In this document: positions 43,968 to 52,251 of the stretch, one piece after another
Layout of the letters: each line of letters opens with the position of its first letter
How positions within the stretch are numbered: the stretch's first letter is position 1
Assembly (NCBI RefSeq): GCF_003443735.1
Contig: NZ_CP031969.1
Coordinates: forward strand, 8,246,001 to 8,310,000
Direction: 5' to 3'
DNA length: 64,000 nucleotides
From: Streptomyces sp. CC0208
Lineage (GTDB): Bacteria > Actinomycetota > Actinomycetes > Streptomycetales > Streptomycetaceae
Notes under the pieces: model-generated
Told to the model about the DNA's origin: nothing
The model's database searches: none
The model's input: only the letters and a program-made list of their open reading frames with translations
Made by a program: the position numbers and the translations under genes

Positions 43968-44705
43968 ATGGCGGGGACGATGAACGGCCGGATCCACTCC
44001 TGGGACCTGTCCACCGGTGTGGACGGTCCCGGGACCCGGTTCGTCCTCTTCGTCTCCGGCTGTCCGCTCCGCTGCCTGTACTGCGCCAACCCCGACACCT
44101 GGCACATGCGGGACGGCAAGGAGACATCCGTGGACGAGGTGATGCGGGAGATCGAGAAGTACCGCGCCTTCGTCACCACGGCCGGCGGCGGGGTGACCGT
44201 CACGGGCGGCGAGCCGCTGCTCCAGCCCGCCTTCACCGGCGAGATCCTGCGCCGCTGCAAGGACACCGGACTGCACACGGCGCTCGACACTTCGGGCTTC
44301 CTCGGTGCGCGCGCCAGCGACGAACTCCTCTCCGGGACCGACCTGGTGCTGCTGGACATCAAGTCCTTCGACAGCGCGGCCTACCGGCGTCTGACAGGCG
44401 GTGAACTCACGCCCACCCTGAACCTCGCCAACCGTCTCGACCGGCTCGGTGTCCGGATGTGGATCAGGTACGTCCTGGTGCCCGGCTGGACGGACGACGC
44501 GGAGTCCGTGGAGAGTCTGGCCGACTTCGTGGCGGGGCTTCGCTCGGTCGACCGCGTGGACGTCCTGCCGTTCCACAAGCTCGGCGCCTCGAAGTACGAG
44601 GCCCTCGGCCTCCCGTTCCCGCTGCGCGACACCCCGACCCCGGCACGGGATGCGGTCGAGCGGGTACGGGAGCGGTTCCGCGCGCACGGCTTGATGGCCT
44701 ACTGA
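43968..44705 (+). CDS. pflA: Pyruvate formate-lyase activating enzyme (radical SAM)
   Basis: This is a 245-residue radical SAM protein that installs the glycyl radical on PFL. The [4Fe-4S] motif CPLRCLYC (C32, C36, C39) is followed by ANPDTW, as in E. coli PflA. GGGVTVTGGEPLLQ near 66-80 binds SAM. ATG at 43968 is used; a GTG at 43959 overlapping the pflB stop (GTGA) and an ATG at 43980 (MNGRIHSW) are alternatives. It is translationally linked to pflB. Confidence 0.95.
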   Translation: MAGTMNGRIHSWDLSTGVDGPGTRFVLFVSGCPLRCLYCANPDTWHMRDGKETSVDEVMREIEKYRAFVTTAGGGVTVTGGEPLLQPAFTGEILRRCKDTGLHTALDTSGFLGARASDELLSGTDLVLLDIKSFDSAAYRRLTGGELTPTLNLANRLDRLGVRMWIRYVLVPGWTDDAESVESLADFVAGLRSVDRVDVLPFHKLGASKYEALGLPFPLRDTPTPARDAVERVRERFRAHGLMAY

Positions 44706-44873
44706 ACGGGTGTGAAGCGGTCGATCAGGTAGCGAGCCGCACCGGTCAGGGCCTGCGGAGGGAAACGAGCCTCCGCGACAAGGCCGGAGCCGTCCGACCG
44801 GAGCGCCTCCCGGAGACGCCGGCATGGTGTTACGGCAAGTCGGCAGCCTGCCGCTGTCATGGTGCAGCCCGGT
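44706..44873. other. Convergent spacer pflA / SulP
   Basis: This is a 168-base spacer between convergent genes. It has several GC-rich short inverted repeats (for example around 44790-44820) that could terminate transcription, but none is clean enough to call. Confidence 0.4.
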
Positions 44874-45893
44874 CTAACCGGTGTTGGTCGTGAGCCAGCG
44901 ACGGTACGCCGCCACTGCCGTCGGCAGGGTCGGGAAGATCAGATCCGGACCCACGGAGTCCGCCAGGCCGTACGCCTCCAAGTCGTCCAAGAGGTCCTGC
45001 TTGACCCGGGCCAGGGCGAACACGACGCCACGGCCGGTGAGTTCACGCCGGAGTTCATCGACCGCGTCGAGGGCGGTGGCGACGATGAGCACCCCCAGCG
45101 CGGGCAGTACGAGTCGGGGCAGCTCGCCCGGATCCGGCCACGCGAGGGTGGGCAGGCCCGACGGGACCTCGCCGATCACCTTGACGCCGTACCGCTCGTC
45201 GAGGTCGAGGGAGACCACGGCGGCCGTGGTGAGGACCACGGCAAGGAGCGGGCCGGGCACGGCACGGACGTATCGCGACACCGTGAACAGGAACGCGAGC
45301 ACGGCGGCGGAGAGGGCGACGGTGGCCGTGTGGGCGTCAGCCACGTGCCGTACGAAGGACCAGAGTTGGGGGAAGAACTCCGAGCCGGTCGTCTTCACGC
45401 CGGTGAGCTTGGGCAGTTGGTCGACCATCATGATCAGAGCCACGCCCGCCAGGTACCCGATCAGGACCGGTCGGGAGAGCAGGTCCGCGAGGAAACCGAG
45501 CCGTACGGCCCGCGCCAGTAGGCACAGCAGTCCGACCGTGACGGCGAGCGTGGCCGCCAGGGCGGCGTAGCGCGCCGGACTGCCGGCGGCCAGCGGGGCG
45601 ACCACGGTGGCGGTCATCAGCGCGGTCGTGGACTCGGGACCGACGGAGAGCAGGCGCGAGGAGCCGAATAGCGCGTACAGAGCGAGGGCGGGCAGGATCG
45701 CCCACAGCCCGGTGACCGGCGGGAGCCCTGCCACCCCCGCGTACGCCATGACCTGCGGCACCAGGTACGCGGCCACGGTGACACCGGCCAGCAGGTCGCC
45801 CCTCAGCCAGGTGCGCCGGTATCCGAGGAGGGCGACGACTCCGGGCACGAGGTCACGCCACCTAGGAGCTTTTCTGCCCGCGTCCTGCGACAT
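44874..45893 (-). CDS. SulP-type anion transporter with large internal deletion
   Basis: This is a 339-residue reading frame. Residues 1-271 are the first part of a SulP permease (DLLAGVTVAAYLVPQVMAYA, then AGLPPVTGLWAILPALALYA and RPVLIGYLAGVAL). From residue about 272 it jumps directly into the end of a STAS domain (TALDAVDELRRELTGRGVVF, then ARVKQDLLDDL and FPTLPTAVAAY). Normal SulP proteins are about 550-580 residues. The last transmembrane helices and the first half of STAS, some 200+ residues, are missing at about 45077 without loss of frame. Transport activity is doubtful. It shares a divergent promoter region with the DoxX gene. Confidence 0.85.
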   Translation of the reverse strand: MSQDAGRKAPRWRDLVPGVVALLGYRRTWLRGDLLAGVTVAAYLVPQVMAYAGVAGLPPVTGLWAILPALALYALFGSSRLLSVGPESTTALMTATVVAPLAAGSPARYAALAATLAVTVGLLCLLARAVRLGFLADLLSRPVLIGYLAGVALIMMVDQLPKLTGVKTTGSEFFPQLWSFVRHVADAHTATVALSAAVLAFLFTVSRYVRAVPGPLLAVVLTTAAVVSLDLDERYGVKVIGEVPSGLPTLAWPDPGELPRLVLPALGVLIVATALDAVDELRRELTGRGVVFALARVKQDLLDDLEAYGLADSVGPDLIFPTLPTAVAAYRRWLTTNTG

Positions 45894-45995
45894 GCGCCGC
45901 CCTTCTCCGTTCGATCGGTCTCAGGATCCCCCGACAGTCACCCCCTCGCGACAGATGAGCCGTGCCCGTCGCGTCGAAGGCCGAGCATGCACCCC

Positions 45996-46026
45996 AACGG
46001 CCCATGAGCACAGGGCCGTTCAGCCC
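45996..46026. promoter_or_regulatory. DevR-type box with divergent half-site (DoxX/SulP promoter)
   Basis: GGGCCGTTCAGCCC (46013-46026) is a box copy. Just to the left, AACGGCCC (45996-46003) is the inverted partner of GGGCCGTT (46013-46020) at 9 bases spacing. The same AACGGCCC-N9-GGGCCGT layout recurs at 61245-61269. Confidence 0.5.
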
Positions 46027-46129
46027 TGCACCCGCGGACCTTCGGCATCCGGTGGCCACCGCCGCACGAGACGACAGTGAGGGACGTCAGATAACGAACG
46101 GACTCACCCTCCTTGAAGGGATCACCACC

Positions 46130-46759
46130 ATGGCCGTGCACGAGCACCCTCACCGGAGCTCCGGCTTCCACCTGTCGTCCTTCCGCAGGAACCGGACCGC
46201 CTCCGCATCCGAGTCCGGCGTGTCGGCACTCAGCGCCACGCACACCGCGCAGGCCTACGTCCTCGCGTCCCTGCGCCTGCTCACCGGGTTCGTCTTCCTG
46301 TGGGCCTTCCTCGACAAGACCTTCGGCTTCGGCTACGCGACTCCGTCCGGCAAGGGCTGGATCGACGGCGGCTCGCCGACCAAGGGTTTCCTCAGTGGTG
46401 TCGTCGCCGGACCGATGGAGTCCACGTTCCACTCCTGGGCCGGGGACCCGTGGGCGGACTGGCTGTTCATGCTCGGTCTGCTCGGGATCGGTGTCGCGCT
46501 CATCGCCGGTGTGGCGATGCGGTTCGCGGCCGTGGCCGGCACCGCGATGACGGCGCTGATGTGGGTCGCCGAGTGGCCGCCCGCCCAGCACCTCTCCGAC
46601 GGTTCGCCGAGCATGTCGACGAACCCCTTCGTGGACTACCACCTCATCTACGCGGTCGTCCTGATCGCCCTGGTCGCCGCCTCTGCCGGCGACACCTTCG
46701 GTCTCGGCAAGTTCTGGGCCAAGCTCCCCCTCGTCCGCCACAGCCGCTGGCTGCGGTGA
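46130..46759 (+). CDS. DoxX-family membrane protein
   Basis: This is a 209-residue membrane protein with four hydrophobic segments after a 40-residue soluble N-terminus (LASLRLLTGFVFLWAFLDKT, then WLFMLGLLGIGVALIAGVAM and LIYAVVLIALVAA). The family includes thiosulfate:quinone oxidoreductase-like subunits and redox-stress proteins. ATG at 46130 has GAAGGG 9 bases upstream; the earlier in-frame ATG at 45962 runs through the promoter box and is rejected. The partner of this DoxX is unknown. Confidence 0.88.
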   Translation: MAVHEHPHRSSGFHLSSFRRNRTASASESGVSALSATHTAQAYVLASLRLLTGFVFLWAFLDKTFGFGYATPSGKGWIDGGSPTKGFLSGVVAGPMESTFHSWAGDPWADWLFMLGLLGIGVALIAGVAMRFAAVAGTAMTALMWVAEWPPAQHLSDGSPSMSTNPFVDYHLIYAVVLIALVAASAGDTFGLGKFWAKLPLVRHSRWLR

Positions 46760-46822
46760 CCGCGGGAGGCGCGGCGGGCCCCATCAAGGGCAAGCGAGGG
46801 TCCGCCGCGCCAAGGCGGGCCT

Positions 46823-46856
46823 GGGCCGGTCGGCCCATGGCAGGGACCTGCGGCCC
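46823..46856. promoter_or_regulatory. Tandem DevR-type boxes upstream of the USP operon
   Basis: GGGCCGGTCGGCCC (46823-46836) and GGGACCTGCGGCCC (46843-46856) are spaced exactly 20 bases, two helical turns. They lie about 70-100 bases before the universal stress gene and head the probable five-gene unit running to GAPDH. Confidence 0.65.
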
Positions 46857-46923
46857 CTGCCATGGGCCTCATCCGAAGACGAAGCTCGAATTGGGAAAAC
46901 CCCCGATTCAGGAGGTGGAGATC

Positions 46924-47829
46924 ATGACCCGCACCGTCACCGTCGGTCTCGACGGCTCGAGTGAGAGCCGCGCGGCGGCCGAGTGGGCGGCCCGCGAGGC
47001 ACAGTTGCTCGGACTGCCACTGAAGCTGGTGCATGTCTGGGAGCCGGTGCCGGCCCCCATGGCGCAGGCGCCGCTTCTGGGCGCCGAGACCCATCAGCAC
47101 TGGGCCGAGAGGATTCCCCGCGAGGCGGCCGAAGGTGTCCGTCTGCGCCACCCCGGCCTCGACGTCGCCACCGAGCAGCTGTCCGGCCGTCCCGCCGACA
47201 TGCTGGCAGACGCGGCGAAGGACGCCGAGCTGCTGGTGCTGGGCTCGCGCGGTCTGAGCGGGATCGGTGGATTCATGGTCGGCTCCGTCGCTCTGTCGGC
47301 CGTGGCCCACGCCGAACGGCCGGTCGTCCTGGTCCGGGCCGGTGAGCAGGCCGCCGACGAGCACGAGATGGACCCGGCCGGCATCCCGTCCGCCGTCACC
47401 CCGTTCCGGCCCGTCGTCCTCGGCCTCGACGTCGAGAGCCCGGACGAGGAGCTGATCGAGTTCGCGTTCGCGGCCGCCGCCCGCCGGAGCACCTCCCTGC
47501 GGGTGGTCCACGCCTGGAACCCCCCGCCGTACTACGCCTACGGGCTCTCCGTCGACCTGGAACTCCACGGAGAACTGGCCCGGCGCGAGGCCACCACCCT
47601 GGCGGAGGTCCTGCGGCCGTGGCACAAGAAGTTCCCGGACGTCGAGGTCACCGAGGAGTCCTCCTACGGCAGCCCCGGCAACCACCTCGTCGACGCCTCC
47701 CGTGAGGCCTCCCTGGTCGTGGTGGGCCGCCGGATCCGCCGCGCCGCGCTCGGCGCCCACATCGGCCCCGTCACCCACGCCGTCCTGCACCACTCCACCG
47801 CGCCCATCGCTGTCGTCCCGCACAACTGA
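46924..47829 (+). CDS. Universal stress protein, tandem USP domains
   Basis: This is a 301-residue protein with two USP domains. The first (1-140) starts VTVGLDGSSESRAAAEWAAR and has LVLGSRGLSGIGGFMVGSVA then SVAL, an ATP-binding G-2x-G-9x-G(S) pattern. The second (about 160-300) has VVLGLDVESPDEELIEFAF and VVVGRRIRRAALGAHIGPV. Tandem USPs are prominent in the mycobacterial DosR regulon. The ribosome site GGAGGTGGAG ends 3 bases before ATG. It is the first gene of the cluster with AdhP-like, USP, phosphoketolase and GAPDH genes. Confidence 0.93.
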   Translation: MTRTVTVGLDGSSESRAAAEWAAREAQLLGLPLKLVHVWEPVPAPMAQAPLLGAETHQHWAERIPREAAEGVRLRHPGLDVATEQLSGRPADMLADAAKDAELLVLGSRGLSGIGGFMVGSVALSAVAHAERPVVLVRAGEQAADEHEMDPAGIPSAVTPFRPVVLGLDVESPDEELIEFAFAAAARRSTSLRVVHAWNPPPYYAYGLSVDLELHGELARREATTLAEVLRPWHKKFPDVEVTEESSYGSPGNHLVDASREASLVVVGRRIRRAALGAHIGPVTHAVLHHSTAPIAVVPHN

Positions 47830-47854
47830 CTTGGAAGATCTGAGGAGTTGAACC

Positions 47855-48877
47855 ATGAAGGCAGCGGTCGTACGAGCCTTCGGCGAGCCCCTGGTCATCG
47901 AGGAACGCCCCGACCCCGAACCCGGCCCCGGCCAGGTCCGGGTCCGTGTCGAAGCCTCCGGGCTCTGCCACACCGACATCCACGCCGCCCGCGGCGACTG
48001 GCCCGTCAAGCCGAACCCACCCTTCGTGCCCGGCCACGAGGGCGTGGGCCTGGTCGAAAAGCTCGGCGCGGGGGTCGCCCACCTGTCCGTCGGACAGCGG
48101 GTCGCCGTGCCCTGGCTGGGCAAGGCCTGCGGGCGGTGCGAGCACTGCCTGTCCGGCTGGGAGACGCTGTGTGAGGGGCAGATCAACACCGGCTACGGCT
48201 GCGACGGCGGCTACGCCGAGAAGATGCTGGCCTGGGCCGACTTCGCCCAGCCGGTGCCGGACGGCGTCACCGCCGTCGACGCCGCCCCGCTGACCTGCGC
48301 CGGCGTGACCACGTACAAGGCCCTGAAGGTGGCCGGCGTGCGGCCCACGCAACTCGTCGCGATCTCCGGCGTCGGCGGACTCGGGCACCTCGCGGTGCAG
48401 TACGCGAAGATCGTCGGAGCGCAGGTCGCGGCGATCGACGTCACCGACGAGAAGCTCGACCTCGCCGCCGAACTCGGCGCGGACCTGGTGATCGACGCCC
48501 GCAAGGACGACGTGGGCGAGGCCCTCAAGCGGTACGGCGGGGCCCACGCTGCGATCGCTCTGGCCGTGAACGAGGAAGCGTTCACCGCGGTCAACTCCGG
48601 GCTGCGGCGCGGCGGCAAGCTCGTCATGGTCGCTCTGCCCGCGCACGGCACGATCCGGGTCCCGATCTTCGACACGGTCCTGAACGGCACGAGCGTGATC
48701 GGTTCGATCGTCGGCACCCGGCAGGACCTCGCAGAGGTCTTTCAGTTGCACGCGGCCGGCCGCACCCGGGTCATCTCCGAGACCCGCCCTCTCGCCTCCG
48801 TGAACGAGTCCATCGAGGACGTGCTGCGCGGTCAGGTCAGGGCCAGGATCGTCTTCGATCTCGGTGCGGGGCGGTGA
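47855..48877 (+). CDS. adhP: Zn-dependent alcohol dehydrogenase (AdhP-like)
   Basis: This is a 340-residue medium-chain dehydrogenase. Catalytic zinc ligands are in ASGLCHTDIHA (Cys38) and GHEGVG (His), and the structural zinc cysteines in CGRCEHCLSGWETLC. The NAD site is ISGVGGLGHLAVQYAK. It resembles AdhP/AdhA ethanol-active enzymes, which under hypoxia can reduce acetaldehyde and regenerate NAD. It lies 25 bases after the USP gene, and its stop overlaps the GTG of the next USP (GTGA). Confidence 0.92.
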   Translation: MKAAVVRAFGEPLVIEERPDPEPGPGQVRVRVEASGLCHTDIHAARGDWPVKPNPPFVPGHEGVGLVEKLGAGVAHLSVGQRVAVPWLGKACGRCEHCLSGWETLCEGQINTGYGCDGGYAEKMLAWADFAQPVPDGVTAVDAAPLTCAGVTTYKALKVAGVRPTQLVAISGVGGLGHLAVQYAKIVGAQVAAIDVTDEKLDLAAELGADLVIDARKDDVGEALKRYGGAHAAIALAVNEEAFTAVNSGLRRGGKLVMVALPAHGTIRVPIFDTVLNGTSVIGSIVGTRQDLAEVFQLHAAGRTRVISETRPLASVNESIEDVLRGQVRARIVFDLGAGR

Positions 48878-49749
48878 GCGCGATGTCGATGGATCTCCCG
48901 GTGGTCGTCGGTGTCGACGGCTCCGAGCCGAGTCTGCGGGCCGTCGACTGGGCGTCCGACGAGGCCGTCCTTAGGAGCGTGCCGCTGCGGATCGTGAACG
49001 CATGCCTGTGGGAACGCTACGAGGGGTCCGCTCTCGCCCACGACCTCGGCAAACCCGCCGGAGGGGTGCTGCCGCAGGACCTCGTCCGGGATGCCGTCCG
49101 GCGCGCCGGCACCCGCCACCCAGACCTGAAGGTGACCTCGGAGGTCGTCTTCGAGGAGCCCGAGTACGCACTGGTCCGCGAGAGCCGCAACGCCTGCGCA
49201 CTGGTGACCGGCACCCGCGGCCGCGGCGGCATGACCGAGGCCCTGCTGGGCTCCGTGAGCCTGACCGTGGCCGGCCACGCGCACTGTCCGATGATCGTCG
49301 TCCGGGGCAACCACGACAACCAGGCCCGGTCCGGACGGCACGGCCGCATCGTCGTCGGGGTAGGCGAGAAGACGACCCTGGACTTCGCCTTCGAGGAGGC
49401 GCGGCGGCGCGCGGTGCCGGTGGAAGCCGTACGGGCCTGGCGGTGCCCCGCGCACGAGAGCACCGACCACCCGCTGCTCGCCGGGGAGCCCGCCCGGCTG
49501 CACGCACAGCAAGCCGTCGAGGCCCTGGACGCGGCACTCCAGGACGCCCCCGCCGATGTCGAACTGCGCCGCCGCACCGTCGAGGGTCCCGCCCGGACCG
49601 TGCTGGTGGAGGCCTCGCACCACGCCGACCTCCTGATCCTGGGGGCCAGGCGCCATCCACGGCAGTTCGGGCTCCAGCTGGGCCGGGTGGCCCATGGGGT
49701 ACTGCACCACTCCGCCTGCCCGGTCGCGATCGTGCCCGAACAGGCGTGA
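48874..49749 (+). CDS. Universal stress protein, tandem USP domains
   Basis: This is a 291-residue two-domain USP. The first domain begins VVVGVDGSEPSLRAVDWASD with LVTGTRGRGGMTEALLGSV; the second has IVVGVGEKTTLDFAFEEARR and LLILGARRHPRQFGLQLGRV then AHGVLHHSACPVAIVP. Start is GTG at 48874 overlapping the AdhP stop; an ATG 9 bases on is an alternative. Its co-translation with the dehydrogenase suggests joint induction. Confidence 0.92.
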   Translation: MSAMSMDLPVVVGVDGSEPSLRAVDWASDEAVLRSVPLRIVNACLWERYEGSALAHDLGKPAGGVLPQDLVRDAVRRAGTRHPDLKVTSEVVFEEPEYALVRESRNACALVTGTRGRGGMTEALLGSVSLTVAGHAHCPMIVVRGNHDNQARSGRHGRIVVGVGEKTTLDFAFEEARRRAVPVEAVRAWRCPAHESTDHPLLAGEPARLHAQQAVEALDAALQDAPADVELRRRTVEGPARTVLVEASHHADLLILGARRHPRQFGLQLGRVAHGVLHHSACPVAIVPEQA

Positions 49750-49829
49750 GCGCGACGACCCGCTGCTGGGAGACGCGCCGTCAACGCCACCGTCCCGATG
49801 ACCCGTACCGATGACTTCCGGAGCCACTC

Positions 49830-52220
49830 ATGCCCAAGGCCGAACACCTGGACGCCACCGCTCTGTCGGTACTCTCCGACGACGAACTGCGCACTCTGGA
49901 CGCCCACTGGCGGGCCGCCAACTACCTGGCCGCCGGACAGATCTACCTGATGGCGAACCCGCTGCTGACCGAGCCCCTGAAGCCGGAGCACATCAAGCCG
50001 CGGCTGCTCGGCCACTGGGGCACCTCCCCGGGACTGAACCTCGTGTACACACACCTCAACCGGGTGATCAAGGCACGGGGGCTCGACGCGCTGTGCGTGT
50101 GGGGTCCGGGGCACGGCGGGCCGTCCGTGCTCGCGAACTCCTGGCTGGAGGGCAGCTACAGCGAGACCTACCCGGACGTCTCCCGGGACGCCCAGGGGAT
50201 GGAGCGACTGTTCCGACAGTTCTCCTTCCCAGGTGGCGTGCCAAGCCACGTCGCCCCGGAGACCCCGGGCTCGATCCACGAGGGCGGCGAGCTCGGATAT
50301 TCGCTCGCCCACGCGTACGGGGCCGCCTTCGACAACCCGGACTTGCTGGTCGCCTGTGTGATCGGGGACGGCGAGGCGGAGACCGGACCGCTGGCGGCTG
50401 CCTGGCACTCCAACAAGTTCCTGGACCCGGTGCACGACGGGGCTGTCCTCCCGATCCTCCACCTCAACGGCTACAAGATCGCCAACCCGTCCGTGCTCTC
50501 CCGCCTGCCCGAGTCCGAACTCGACGAGCTGATGCGGGGTTACGGCCACGAGCCGATCCACGTGACCGGCGACGATCCGCTCCAGGTGCACCGGGCCATG
50601 GCCGCCGCGTTCGACGACGCGCTGGAGCGCATCGCCGTGATGCAGTCCAGCGCCCGCGAGGAGGGCGTCTCCGGCCGCGTGCACTGGCCCATGATCGTGC
50701 TGCGCACCCCGAAGGGCTGGACCGGCCCCGCGGAGGTGGACGGTGTCCCCGTCGAGGGCACTTGGCGCGCGCACCAGGTCCCGCTGGCGGGCGTGCGCGA
50801 AAACCCGGAGCATTTGCGGCAGTTGGAGGCCTGGCTGCGGTCGTACCACCCTGAGAAGCTGTTCGACGCCGACGGCCGGCCCGTCGCGGACGTCCTCGCC
50901 TGCGTGCCCGAAGGCGTCAGGCGTCTCGGTTCCAGCCCGTATGCGAACGGCGGCCTGCTGGTACGCGACCTGCCGATCCCGTCCCTCGACCATTTCGCCG
51001 TACCTGTGGACAAGCCGGGTACCACCCTGCACGAGCCCACCCGGATCCTCGGCGACCTCCTCGAAAAGGTCATGCACGACACCTCGGCAAGCCGCGACTT
51101 CCGGGTCGTCGGACCCGACGAAACCGCCTCCAACCGACTGCAGGCCGTCTTCAACGCCAGTGGCAAGGCCTGGCAGGTCGAGCACCTGCCGGTGGACGAG
51201 CACCTGGACCGGCACGGCCGGGTCCTGGAGATCCTCTCCGAGCACACCTGTCAGGGCTGGCTGGAGGGCTATCTGCTGACCGGCCGGCACGGACTGTTCT
51301 CCTGCTACGAGGCCTTCGTGCACATCGTCGACTCGATGGTCAACCAGCACATCAAGTGGCTGAAGACGTCCAGGGAACTGGCGTGGCGTGCTCCGATCGC
51401 CTCCCTCAACTACCTGCTGACGTCGCATGTGTGGCGACAGGACCACAACGGCTTCTCCCACCAGGACCCCGGCTTCGTCGACCACGTCCTCAACAAGAGC
51501 CCCGAGGTCGTCCGTGTCTACCTGCCGCCGGACGCCAACACGTTGCTGTCGGTGGCCGACCACGCGCTGCACAGCCGGGACTACGTCAACGTGATCGTGG
51601 CCGGCAAGCAGCCCTGCTTCGACTGGCTGTCCATGGACCAGGCGAAGGCGCACTGCGCCCGCGGCGCCGGGATCTGGGACTGGGCGGGAACCGAGAACGG
51701 CGGCGAACCGGACGTGGTGCTCGCCTGCGCCGGCGACGTGCCCACCCAGGAGGTGCTGGCCGCCGCGCAGTTGCTGCGTCGCCACCTGCCGCAGCTCGCC
51801 GTCCGTGTGGTCAACGTCGTCGACATGACCAGGCTGCTGCCGCGCGAGGAACACCCGCACGGGATGAGCGACTTCGAGTACGACGGCCTGTTCACCACCG
51901 ACAAGCCGGTCATCTTCGCCTACCACGGCTACCCCTGGCTCATCCACCGCCTCGCGTACCGCCGCACCGGTCACGCCAACCTGCACGTACGCGGCTACAA
52001 GGAGTCCGGGACCACGACCACACCTTTCGACATGGTCGTCCGCAACGACCTCGATCGCTACCGCCTGGTCATGGACGTCATCGACCGCGTCCCCGGACTC
52101 GCCGTCCGCGCCGCCGCCGTACGACAGGAGATGGCCGACGCCCGCACCCGGCACCATGCCTGGATCCGCGAACACGGCACCGACCTGCCCGAGGTCGCCG
52201 ACTGGGCCTGGAACGCCTGA
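49830..52220 (+). CDS. xfp: Phosphoketolase (xylulose-5-P/fructose-6-P)
   Basis: This is a 796-residue TPP enzyme that splits xylulose-5-P or fructose-6-P to acetyl-phosphate and an aldose phosphate. The N-terminal family block is LKPEHIKPRLLGHWGTSPGL. The TPP motif is GDGEAETGPLAAAWHSNKF near 173-191, and the C-terminal block includes WRQDHNGFSHQDPGF. Length is that of bacterial phosphoketolases. With GAPDH next (31 bases downstream) it forms a compact ATP-saving bypass. Acetyl-phosphate could give ATP if acetate kinase exists elsewhere. Confidence 0.95.
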   Translation: MPKAEHLDATALSVLSDDELRTLDAHWRAANYLAAGQIYLMANPLLTEPLKPEHIKPRLLGHWGTSPGLNLVYTHLNRVIKARGLDALCVWGPGHGGPSVLANSWLEGSYSETYPDVSRDAQGMERLFRQFSFPGGVPSHVAPETPGSIHEGGELGYSLAHAYGAAFDNPDLLVACVIGDGEAETGPLAAAWHSNKFLDPVHDGAVLPILHLNGYKIANPSVLSRLPESELDELMRGYGHEPIHVTGDDPLQVHRAMAAAFDDALERIAVMQSSAREEGVSGRVHWPMIVLRTPKGWTGPAEVDGVPVEGTWRAHQVPLAGVRENPEHLRQLEAWLRSYHPEKLFDADGRPVADVLACVPEGVRRLGSSPYANGGLLVRDLPIPSLDHFAVPVDKPGTTLHEPTRILGDLLEKVMHDTSASRDFRVVGPDETASNRLQAVFNASGKAWQVEHLPVDEHLDRHGRVLEILSEHTCQGWLEGYLLTGRHGLFSCYEAFVHIVDSMVNQHIKWLKTSRELAWRAPIASLNYLLTSHVWRQDHNGFSHQDPGFVDHVLNKSPEVVRVYLPPDANTLLSVADHALHSRDYVNVIVAGKQPCFDWLSMDQAKAHCARGAGIWDWAGTENGGEPDVVLACAGDVPTQEVLAAAQLLRRHLPQLAVRVVNVVDMTRLLPREEHPHGMSDFEYDGLFTTDKPVIFAYHGYPWLIHRLAYRRTGHANLHVRGYKESGTTTTPFDMVVRNDLDRYRLVMDVIDRVPGLAVRAAAVRQEMADARTRHHAWIREHGTDLPEVADWAWNA

Positions 52221-52251
52221 AAGCCCCTTCCCCGCACAGGAGTTCACCGCC

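Noticed and set aside
42468..44705. A 745-codon frame fusing PflA to a long N-terminal part
   Set aside because: The N-terminal part is an Arg/Pro-rich shadow of pflB in another frame. PflA homology begins only near MNGRIHSW.
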